From Punctularia strigosozonata HHB-11173 SS5 (lineage: Eukaryota > Basidiomycota > Agaricomycetes > Corticiales > Punctulariaceae): a stretch of 64,000 nt of DNA. The stretch is taken from NCBI RefSeq assembly GCF_000264995.1, contig NW_006767449.1, positions 544,314-608,313 on the forward strand, read 5' to 3'. The notes beneath the pieces are model-generated. The model searched no databases, had not been told where the DNA came from, and saw only the letters and a program-made list of their open reading frames with translations. Shown here piece after piece: positions 54,657 to 64,000 of this stretch (positions within the stretch are counted from its first letter, which is position 1; each line of letters opens with the position of its first letter). The translations under genes were made by a program, and so were the position numbers.

Positions 54657-56897
54657 CTAATCATCGGCTCCGCCGAAGAGGGACTCCATGTCCGACTCGT
54701 CAGCGTCTTCAACCTCTTCGTTACGGCTGGGCTGAACTACAGCCGCGGAGTTGAAAGACGGTTGCCATTCCGCGCTCCGTGAAGGTCCCGCTGCGGTAGT
54801 TACAGCGAGCGATGCGGCGTGACTCGAAGCTGAGACGACCGGTCCGGGTTCAGAAGAGCGGCCCCGAGGGACAGGGGTAGCTTGAGAGGCGAAGGTGCCG
54901 AAATAGCCAGGGTCGCCCAACGCGCCGTCCAAAGAAGAACTGCTCGGCCTGAAAACGACGGAGCCCATGAGTTGCCTCGACGGCGAGCTCCACACAGCGT
55001 TTTGTGAGTTCGAGGAGCGCAGGTTACTGTAGAAGTTGCCCGCAGAGATGCCAGTGGAGCCATCGTACGGCTGTGCCAGGGAAGACGACGAGCTGGGGCC
55101 TGCGAGAGGCAGCGCCAGTCCGAGAGTCGACTCGAAGGAGACGGCCCTCACGGGCGGAAGCGCAGGTGCGCTATTCGACACGAAGGGGGCGGATCTCGTG
55201 GGCGGCAACTCAGGCTCAGGTGTCGGAAGCGCGGAGGCGGCGGTGGCGGCGGCAGCGGTCTTTTGCTTCTTCGCGCGCCCCTTAGTTACGCCTTCTCCCT
55301 TGCGCTTCGTATCAGATGCCGGCTGGTACGGATGTTCAGGAGTTAACATCGGACCGAATCGCACGATCAACGGGAGGAGGGGAACATTGGGGGCATTATC
55401 CTGGGACTCCGTCTTCTGTTTCTTCTCTGCGCCTTCGTCGGTCGCATCTTCGCCGTCCGTCGGTCTCTCGCGCTTGCGATTGGCTCCGCCAGAGGAGGGT
55501 CCTGGAGCTGCTGCGGATGAAGCCACAGCTCGACTGGCTTTGGTGCTGGCTTTGGTGCTGGCTTTGGTGGCCTTGGCTGGTTTCTTAGCCTTCGCTCCCT
55601 TACTCTGTGATTTACGGGCTGAAACGGGCGGCAACGGCTGAGTGCTAGCAGTAGAAGGCGCCAATGCACTTGTGTGCGGGTTGTACTCTACAAGCCCGTG
55701 TGCGTCCAAGCTCGAAGGAAACAACTGATTTGATGGGCCAGCGAGGGAGTAAGAGGTTGCAGGACGCGAGGACGCAGCCGGGACAACGTCGATGGGCATA
55801 ACAGGACGGGTCGTGACCAGCGACGGCAGAGGACTCGTCAGGTAAGCGGTCGGCTGGGACGACCTGGACACTTGCCACGGATCGCAGGCTCCGTTTGAGA
55901 GCGAAGGAGACGTAGTCGGCTGCGATGACAAGAGCGCTTGCCGAGGATCGCGCATTCCGCTCGGGGTCGAAGGAGACGATGCCGCCGGTGTCATCTCGGG
56001 GAAGTCGAAAGGCTGCTGCAAGTCGAACGGGGAGACCTGCAAAGAAGCGGGCGATTCCGAGCGCGAAGGCCGAATAGAGGGAGGAAGAGGGACTGGCGTA
56101 GTCCTTTCATAGGCACGAGATGCGACGGTCGCAGCTTGATGAGAACTATGCGCGGGGACTCTGGATCCGTAGTAAGCCACGGGCGCGGTTGGCTGTCCCA
56201 GTGTACCCTGCGCGCCTGGGTGGGCAGCGGCTGTAGGGGGTGTTGGTAAGCCTGTGCGAGACTGGTGGTGGCGGGGGGCAGAAACTTGTGCAGAGGCTGG
56301 GTGAAGGGTAGCAGATGGGTATATTTCCATGAACGGGTTGTTCGTACGCAAGCCTGCGTTCTCCACCGGTATTGTAGCTGGTGACGGAGCGGGGGTAACC
56401 GTCTGCTTCGGCAGGACGGTGTGGTCAATCGGCGTCCCGATCATGGTGACCCTGCTGACTTCTTGGGGCGGGACAGTAGCCAGCACCTGATCAAAGGTTA
56501 TGCGCGGATCATCGAACTGTGCACGACGATGGGGAGGCAGTGACTGGGTTGGGATCATTGCGAAGTTCGGTAGCAACCATCCCATATCGACCAATGGATG
56601 GCAGAACATCGGGCTGAACGCCAATGCAATCATCTCGGACCGTGTTCTTGGCACGGTGAATGCCTTCCACGAGCCGTTCAATAGGTCCCGTTCTGGTTTC
56701 TTAGGAGGCGGGGTTACGAACTTGGGGGCCGTCTTCCCGTCAGCTGTAGTCCAGCAGAACTCTGGAAACGTAGTCCAATGTGCAGGACAGTTTCGGCTGG
56801 GAGCGGGATCTCCTTGGGGATAATACGGATTCGGGAGGAGATCATGCGTCTCCTCGCCGCAGATTAGCTTGATAATTGTGCGTGAGCAGGTGGTCTA
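54657..56897 (-). CDS. Large disordered Ser/Pro-rich protein, probably nuclear
   Basis: One long exon is open from a stop near 56898 down to 54657 and encodes more than 740 residues. There is no ATG at its front, so at least one 5' exon lies upstream. The N-terminal part is conserved-looking (ETHDLLPNPYYPQGDPAPSR, FPEFCWTTADGKTAPKFVTP, WKAFTVPRTRSEMIALAFSP). The rest is low complexity with several basic clusters (KGAKAKKPAKATKASTKAS, NRKRERPTDG, KRKGEGVTKGRAKKQKT) and an acidic end (EDADESDMESLFGGADD). It suggests a nuclear regulator. No DNA-binding domain is recognised. Confidence 0.65.
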
Positions 56898-57018
56898 CAG
56901 CACCGGGTACATGTGCATACCGGTTTTAACAGTTTCTTGAAGTTTCCCTCTAGAGGTGACGGTTCTCCGTATCTCCTAATGTGCGTTACCCAGAGGAGTA
57001 CACCCATCTAGTTGAAAT

Positions 57019-57523
57019 TCAGCCGCTAAACAAAGGAATGCGAAGAGACGACGACGCTACCGATGCTAGGTCGTTCACTAATGCCTTCAGGTGCTTCATA
57101 CACTCGCGTATATAGGCGCCTCCATTGCGAGCGACGAACCACGATCTCTCCGAGCTCGTCCAAATGTATATATACGTGGGGCCACGCTGCTCCTGAGAGT
57201 ATGGGTCAAGCGCCTTGATATACTCACATATGAGCTCCCAATCATCCACGCTACGGTGGGAAACTCACCCAGCGTATCCTGGATAGGAAGACCTCCAACG
57301 AACGGTATGGAGTCTGTGGGCGAAATACATGTCGTGTGTGAGGGTGCTGAAGGGGTGAATGTCAGACAGAGGTGAAGCCCAATGATCATCCAGATCTCAC
57401 CTCCGAGTAGAATTTTACTACCGATTCCTCGTGGTGATCTACGGCGCCGAGGACATCCCAGTCGACCAGCGTGAAGAGCCTTCCCAGTGAAATCCCTTGA
57501 GGTGGCGGTGGAGCCGGGTCCAT
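57019..57523 (-). CDS. Small hypothetical protein, two or three exons
   Basis: The start MDPAPPPPQGISLGRLFTLV (57523) continues DWDVLGAVDHHEESVVKFYS. A later exon reads DDWELICEYIKALDPYSQEQ, then YIWTSSERSWFVARNGGAYI and KHLKALVNDLAS to a stop at 57019. The segment between is taken as intron. The codon use looks real. Family unknown. Confidence 0.4.
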
Positions 57524-59416
57524 GATGAGCCGATTCTAGGTCCAAATGTGTGGACGAATATGAGACAAAGGACGTCTCGAGGTAACGGTATAGGGGAGGT
57601 GGCAGATGGAGATTGGTGTAGTGCGAGTGGTTGGAGGCGAAGGGGTGGGCAAACGGGACAAGGGTCAACAAGGAAGCCACCTCCGCACGTGTCTTCTTTC
57701 AAAAAACAACGCGTATATAGCAGACAATGAACTGCCGCGTCAATAGCACCGAGATAGCCCAGGACACCGCCTCTGAACAGACCAAAGCCTGCCCTCGTTG
57801 TCCCGACGTGCACGATTGCCAGTAGCACGACGGGCAAGAGCACTCCTGCAGATTCTCCAGAGACGCAATGCGCCGCTCGACGGTTACCACCCGCTCGAGC
57901 CACAATGCGAATCCTTTCCCATCTGACGCGTCGAAACAATAGAATCACCGCACGGATTGGGGCCAGAGCGCCACATTGGAACAATGTTGGGATGCCCAGT
58001 GGAAGGGGGGCACGATAATCGCCTGCGGAAAATCCATTGCATGCATTTCCCAGCACGCGCATGTCTGACATATCTCCATCCTGAGACAAAGAAAATGTAT
58101 GTGCATGTCGTTGTCATGGTGGAGGGGTATCGTCCCGGCGCCTTGTTCTGCAACAATGCGCCCTTTATAATCCGATATACGGAACGAGCGGGCGTCTACG
58201 CCTTTCATCGCGGTTCAAGCGTTACCGTGCAGAGTGTAGAAAGTCTCAACGGCCTCGACACCTGCGCGGGGCGTCGTACGTCCTGCCTACGTGCATCTTC
58301 GCTGTCCACCGCGTAGGCGCCAGTTTAGCGCCCGTGACGCGGTCACGTGGTCGGAAAGCCTCGCGAAGGTTCCTGGGTCCTGGACGACTTCGAGCTGGCA
58401 TCGCTTCGAAAATGGAGAAACGAGAAGAGTCGAACGACGCAAAAGTAGAATCGTGCCAGAACCGTACTCATGAACATCCGGTGCTCTCGATTTGCAGCCA
58501 TGTCGCGGACGAAAATGCGAAACCACATCAAGAAGACGTAGGATGCAACTGATGTATCTATGCCATCCACGTCAGAGATAGCAAAACACAAGATACATGC
58601 GGATACATAGACCGACGAACTCATGAGCGACACGACGTTCGGCTCATCGCAAACGGACGACGCGCAGGACGACACTTCGTTGCTTGATTACGCAGCCGTT
58701 ATAGGTACTGATTGGGCGGAAGTGAGGATCATTCATCAAGTCCAGTACTTGTTGTGCATTTCAAACCAAGAAAGCACGTATGAACGTGGCGCCGCCCCAC
58801 GTGGCCAGTCGTGCCAGCCCGAGTCTGACTACTCGCGATTCAATGGAGAACTTCGGTGTTCTGCGCAAGGGGTGATAGTTGATTCACTTTGCGAGCTTGA
58901 CTGCAGAGAGGAACGCAGCAGACGGTAGTGTATGCGAGAGAGGTCAGAACTTGGTATCCTACATCATCCCACTTGACGATCAGAACGGCAATTTGTCACG
59001 TACATGTTGCGGCGTTGTTACGTCTTCCGCAGGCACTTTCGAATACAACACTCGCCCGCGTGAAGACGCCGCGATGGGCCACGACACCGATGCGCGATAA
59101 CAAAATGCACAAGAGCGTAAAATATCGCGATGAAGGTGGTCGCCAGGATTCGGAGGTGAAGGGCTTTTGATCCACGTGTCAAGTTCATTCTCCGCCGGAA
59201 CCCAACAAACGAGCCAACCCTCGACCACGACTTACGACTTTGTTCCCGTCCACGACCACCTTTCTCCTTCCCTTCCCTACATACTCCAGGTGAGCGCTCA
59301 ATGTTGTTTACATGCCTTCCCCCGCGATGAGGTGTGGAGTGACACCGGGACATTTGACTCGGCGTTGTGCCATCACCCCCGTGGAAACGTGTTTCTGACC
59401 CGTCGCCTCTTGCAGA
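57524..59416. other. Long region without a recognised gene
   Basis: No family or splice pattern could be supported between the small gene and beta-tubulin. The beta-tubulin promoter lies at the right end. Confidence 0.35.
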
Positions 59417-61079
59417 ATGCGTGAAATCGTCCACCTTCAGACTGGCCAGGTACGCTGCGACCTATGATACGCGTTGATGCGAACGCTGACCTGGTCCTCG
59501 ATGTAGTGCGGCAACCAAATCGGTACGCTCTTTTCTGGCAGGACTCGCCAAGAGGAGATATTGACCAAAGGTCCCAGGTACTCGTTTCTGGGAAACCGTC
59601 TCGGACGAACATGGCATCGGAGGTGACGGTGTCTACACCGGCAACAATGACCTGCAACTCGAGCGCATCAACGTCTACTACAACGAGGTTGGCGGGAACA
59701 AGTACGTGCCCCGCGCGGTCCTCGTCGACCTTGAGCCCGGAACCATGGATTCGATTCGATCGGGTCCTCTTGGCGGTCTGTTCCGTCCTGACAACATGGT
59801 GTTCGGCCAAAGCGGCGCGGGTAACAACTGGGCGAAGGGCCGTGAGTGTCGTCGTCCAGCGATTATTTTCGCGGCTTGCTTATGCAGGGCACAGATTACA
59901 CTGAGGGTGCCGAACTCGTCGACTCTGTGCTGGACGTTGTGCGGAAGGAGGCTGAGGGCACTGATGCACTCCAGGGTATGTGGCGGCTGCGCTTCCGCTC
60001 CTGTTCTTGCTAATCTGCTTTATAGGATTCCAAATCACCCACTCCCTGGGCGGTGGTACTGGTGCTGGTATGGGTACCCTTCTGATCTCAAAGATCCGTG
60101 AGGAATACCCGGACCGCATGATGTGCACCTACTCCGTCGTGCCGTCTCCGAAGGTTTCGGACACTGTCGTCGAGCCGTACAACGCGACTCTCTCCGTGCA
60201 CCAGCTCGTCGAGAACTCGGACGAGACCTTCTGCATTGACAACGAGGCGCTTTACGACATCTGCTTCCGGACACTCAAGTTGTCCATGCCTACTTATGGG
60301 GACCTCAATCACCTCGTGTCAATTGTCATGTCCGGCATCACTACTTGCTTGCGGTTCCCCGGTCAGCTCAACTCCGATCTCCGGAAGCTCGCCGTCAACA
60401 TGGGTAAGGATTTCACCGACTGCCACTCAGCGAACTACATTTCTAACATTGTGTCTCAGTCCCCTTCCCTCGTCTCCACTTTTTCATGACTGGCTTTGCG
60501 CCGCTCACCGCCCGTGGAAGTGCACAATACCGCGCCGTGACCGTGGCGGAGCTCACCTCGCAGATGTTCGACGCGAAGAACATGATGGCTGCGTCCGACC
60601 CCCGGCACGGGCGCTACCTCACCGTCGCGGCCGTCTTCCGCGGCAAGGTCTCGATGAAGGAGGTCGAGGAACAGATGCAGAACGTGCAGAACAAGAACTC
60701 GGCGTACTTTGTGGAGTGGATCCCGAACAACGTGCTCACCGCTCAGTGCGACATCGCGCCGCGCGGGATGAAGATGGCCGTCACCTTCATCGGCAACTCG
60801 ACCGCGATCCAGGAGCTGTTCAAGCGCGTCTCCGACCAGTTCACGGCCATGTTCAAGCGCAAGGCGTTCCTCCATTGGTACACCCAGGAGGGCATGGACG
60901 AAATGGAATTCACCGAGGCCGAGTCCAACATGCAGGATCTGGTTGCGGAGTACCAGCAGTACCAGGATGCTACGTGCGTGCTTCTCCTCGCTTGTGTACC
61001 GCAGAAACTGACGTATCGTTGTAGCGTCGAGGAGGAGGGCGAGTACGAGGAGGAGGTCTACGAGGAGGAGCAGCAATGA
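59417..61079 (+). CDS. Beta-tubulin
   Basis: Seven exons: 59417 to about 59453 ([11 protein letters not shown]), a 16-nt exon 59507-59522 (CGNQIG), 59578-59841, 59895-59975, 60026-60403, 60460-60973 and 61025-61079 (acidic tail [15 protein letters not shown]). Tubulin signatures are exact: [40 protein letters not shown] (the GTP-binding T4 loop), [20 protein letters not shown] and [20 protein letters not shown]. The MREI start is the autoregulation tetrapeptide. [10 protein letters not shown] places Cys and Tyr at about 165 and 167, while DETF keeps Glu198 and Phe200. It reads [14 protein letters not shown] where GAKFWE is common. It looks intact. Confidence 0.93.
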
Positions 61080-61458
61080 AGCAACAATTTATCTTTGTTC
61101 CTCCGAATTTTGGTTCTCCTTCTGATTCTCCTGCTTCCGCCATCGGCGCCAAAAATTACTTCATCCACTCACGTATTGGCTGCCCACATACCTCACATCA
61201 TCTTGCAGTGGAACGGGAACTGGCCCACGTCGCAATGTTTTACGTTACGCTCTCTGGCTTCATAGTTGTCCTTACGATTTTACGCACAATCACGATCGGG
61301 AGGACTTGTTTCGGTCGTCCTGTGAAATATTCTGTGAAATCAGAGTGACCCCGTTTAGGCCGAGCGTGAACACGCATGACGCTGTGCCGGCGAAGGTTAC
61401 TCATCCCATCCTCATGATCACGACCAAAGCATGATAAAGGCCTTGCGCTCTCGCGCTC
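61080..61458. other. Spacer between beta-tubulin and quinone oxidoreductase 1
   Basis: 3' flank of tubulin and promoter of the next gene. Nothing else is seen. Confidence 0.4.
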
Positions 61459-62884
61459 ATGCTACTGGCTCGTCGTTGTAGCCCTCAGCCCCAGCGGCCC
61501 CTGCAAAGACTATCGCAGACTCTCGCTCACCTCAGGCCGACTACGGCAACCCGATCGTTTACTTCGTCTCCCACCCGCGGCACCATGGCGTACCCTGCCA
61601 AAATCCAGGCGATCAATATACCCAAGCAGGGTGATCTCGATGTCATCGAAAAGAACGAGATCCCGTTCGCGCGCGCCGATCCGACGCATCTCATCGTCAA
61701 GATGCACTACGGCGGTGTGAACTTCATCGATACGTATTTCCGGTACGTCGTAGGCATGATGCGTACTCGATTATTCAAGCTCACGAGTCTATCAGCAAGG
61801 GACTTTACCCCGTGAAGAGCTTCCCGGCGACGCTTGGTACGGAGGGCGCCGGGATTATCGTCGAGCTGCCGACGGACGAGAGCGTGCTCAACCATGAGCA
61901 CTTCAAGAAGCGGGGGTATGCGATTGGTGCGAAGGTCGCTACGGTACGCATACATCGCAGGATCCCAGATCGAAAGGATACTGAAGTTTGCTCGCAGTAC
62001 CAGCTTGGCGCCTACCAGGAGTACATCTCTATTCCGTGGAACAACGCCTATCCGCTCCCGGAGTCCGTTCCTCTCAGGACGGGTGCCGCTTCTCTGACGC
62101 AGGGCCTCACCGCGTTGACGTTTATGACGGAGGCCCATAATGTAAAGAAGGTGTGTACCTCTCCTCCATCTGCGTCGTCGGTGTGAAGCTGAGGCTACTC
62201 CACAGGGCGAGACCATCTTCGTGCACACCGTCGCCGGTGGACTAGGCTTGATCTTCGCCCAGATCGCCAAATTGCGTGGCGCTACTGTCATTGGAACGAC
62301 GTCCACGCCAGAGAAAGCCGAGCTGGCGAAGGTGCACGGTGCGGACCACGTCATCCTGTATAAGGACGAGGACATCGTGAAGCGCGTCAAGGAGATCACC
62401 AACGGCGAGGGCGTCGACGCCATCTTCGACGGTGTTGGGAAGGACACGTAAGAATATGGCAGCTCACGCGAATCGGCCGTATATTGAACAAGCAATCAGG
62501 TTTGAGCTCGACTTCGAGATCATCAAGCGGAAGGGCACTCTCGTCTCCGTCGGGAACGCGTCTGGTGCTGTGCCGCCTTTCCCGCCTCTTAAGCTCACGC
62601 CTAAGAACCTCAAGCTGCTCCGTCCCACGTATGTCCCCTCGATTGATTTTTTTGCGTGTCGTGAACGTCTCATTCAACTTCGGTTCAGAATGGGCAACTA
62701 CGTCGTGACCCCGGAGGAGCTCACGTTCTACTGCTCCTCCCTCTTCGCCTCCGTCGCGGACGGTTCCATCAAGATCAACATCTTCAAAGAGTATCCCTTC
62801 ACAGCCGACGGCGTGCGCCAGACCCAGATTGACCTCACGGGCGGTAAAACGACGGGAAAGTTGCTTATCAAGATCTCCGAATAA
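61459..62884 (+). CDS. NADPH:quinone oxidoreductase (zeta-crystallin-like MDR), copy 1
   Basis: Six exons. From ATG 61459 the first ~42 residues (MLLARRCSPQPQRPLQRLSQ...ATRSFTSS) are Arg/Ser-rich without acidic residues, like a mitochondrial presequence. An internal ATG at 61585 (CACCATGG; MAYPAKIQAINIPK) aligns with the start of copy 2. Domains: GVNFIDTYFR|KGLYPVKSFPA, LGTEGAGIIVEL, GAYQEYISIPWNNAYPLPES, the NADPH Rossmann VHTVAGGLGLIFAQIAKLRG, TSTPEKAELAKVHGADHVIL and GTLVSVGNASGAVPPFPPLK. No zinc ligands are present, as in this subfamily. It reduces quinones with NADPH, protecting against redox cycling. Confidence 0.87.
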
Positions 62885-63749
62885 ATCATGCCTACCCCAC
62901 TACATCTTAGCATGCTCTCGGACACGAATTGGAATGTATGATATCCCTTCAGCGCGGCTTAAAACTGTCCAGGTCACCGTCTACCACCGAAAATCATTAT
63001 TCATGGGCGTGCCCCTGGATGCCGATGGATTGCTGTGTATACGAAGGCTCCTGAAATGGGAGGCGGGATGCGCTTATCAGGACGGGCCAGTGACGAGCGA
63101 CCATTTTAGGAACGTTTCGTACACACAACAATTTCTCGACATCCTGGGGCGCCCCAGGGTGGGTTTTTCGGAGATAGCTGGCGACCTGCGGATACTAGCT
63201 TAGCGTACGGGCTATATGGCGAATGATCATACTATGTATTGCAATGCATCTGCGATTGATTGTAGCGCCACTTCTCCGCAGTAAGTCGATGCAGCACGTA
63301 TACGAAAGGATCAAAGTGACGAAGACGTCGAAGGGTCATGCACCTCCAGTCGGTGGGCCTTCGGATTGAATAAGAGTAGGAGTTGGATAGCCACGTAGCC
63401 GCGTTGATCCTCATCGCCGTGCTCCGGCCCGTCTTCGCTTGGCCTCTGGAGCATTTCAGTAGAGTCAAGGAATTCACTAGCCTTTGCAATGAACTATGGC
63501 GAAAAGCGAACATACGTTGCGACGTGTGTGGATGTACATGATGAATCCCCAACGCCTGGCGTGCCAGATTTTCTATCTATAATCTGTGGCCCATGACCGT
63601 GTATCCCGATGACGAGGCTACCGATGTCTATCATCAAGAGGGCACAACACATTCAGTCGTGCTTTTTGCCTCAACTGTCGCCACCAGTCTGAACGATACG
63701 TACAAAAGACGGCGTTATCTGGATCCCTGATACCCGCTCACAGCTGAAG
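62885..63749. other. Spacer between the tandem quinone oxidoreductases
   Basis: No gene is supported. Confidence 0.35.
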
Positions 63750-64000
63750 ATGTCCGTACCCACCAAGATCCAGGCTATCACCTTCGCCAAGCAGGGCGGC
63801 GTGGAAGTCATCGAGAAGACGGAGATCCCGTTCTCTCGCGGCGGCCCGGGTCATGTTATCGTCAAGGTGCACTACGGCGGGGTCAATTTCATCGACACGT
63901 ACTTCCGGTACGTTTCAACACGAGCGCATCCTTGTCGTGTCTGATTGATAACCGTGGGTTTGGGATATCATAGAGGCGGAATATACCCTGTTGAGAAGTT
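63750..64000 (+). CDS. NADPH:quinone oxidoreductase, copy 2 (5' part, cut by window end)
   Basis: From ATG 63750, MSVPTKIQAITFAKQGGVEV is followed by EIPFSRGGPGHVIVKVHYGG and VNFIDTYFR, then an intron with GTACGTTT donor at the same place as in copy 1. The second exon begins GGIYPVEK at the window edge. It has no presequence, so it is probably cytosolic. Tandem duplicate of copy 1. Confidence 0.85.

Overview
The window is nuclear DNA of a filamentous basidiomycete, most probably a wood- or litter-inhabiting Agaricomycete. Genes are rich in short introns (about 50-60 bp, GT...AG), coding DNA is GC-rich, and there is a basidiomycete-style beta-tubulin with a 16-nt exon, a P450, a CE1 esterase, a BNR-repeat secreted protein, an F-box/LRR protein and small secreted proteins. 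The order is inferred from these features; no marker here fixes the species.

Layout. 1-1.8 kb: 3' end of a Ty3/gypsy chromovirus with its LTR. 1.9-3.0 kb: a perfect hairpin and a small terminal-inverted-repeat (MITE-like) element. 3.4-4.7 kb: a diverged single member of an unrecognised gene family (here 'family X'). 5.9-10.4 kb: a cytochrome P450 and a Baeyer-Villiger-type flavin monooxygenase, tandem on the minus strand. 10.8-34.2 kb: an array of five related units built from family X followed, in three units, by 'family Y', a protein kinase-like gene. Units A-D point right and unit E points left. 34.2-57.5 kb: single-copy genes: CE1 esterase, two tandem paralogues of unknown family, a cysteine-rich secreted peptide, a Dap1/PGRMC-like cytochrome b5 protein, a BNR-repeat protein, an F-box protein, a small hydrophobic protein, endonuclease V, NC2 alpha, GINS subunit Sld5, a small secreted protein, and a long disordered nuclear-type protein. 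59.4-64 kb: beta-tubulin and two tandem quinone oxidoreductases, the second cut by the window end.

The X-Y array is the most interesting part. Family X has three exons: a short N-terminal exon, a basic helix exon, and a large exon with CxC and CxxC cysteine pairs and a W-rich end. Family Y joins a degenerate kinase domain to an acidic linker, a bactofilin-like hexapeptide beta-solenoid and a basic tail. X leaders share a CACGTG at nearly fixed distance from the start; all three Y promoters share a TATAAA 56-60 bp before the start. The X copies in units C, D and E look translatable. The Y copies have each lost a different kinase element, one carries an internal 1.84-kb inversion and one contains an assembly gap. 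The succinate dehydrogenase anchor gene SDH4 sits between the two facing Y genes, so it is bracketed by inverted arms of about 5.5-6 kb. What X and Y do is unknown; a functional link rests only on repeated co-occurrence.
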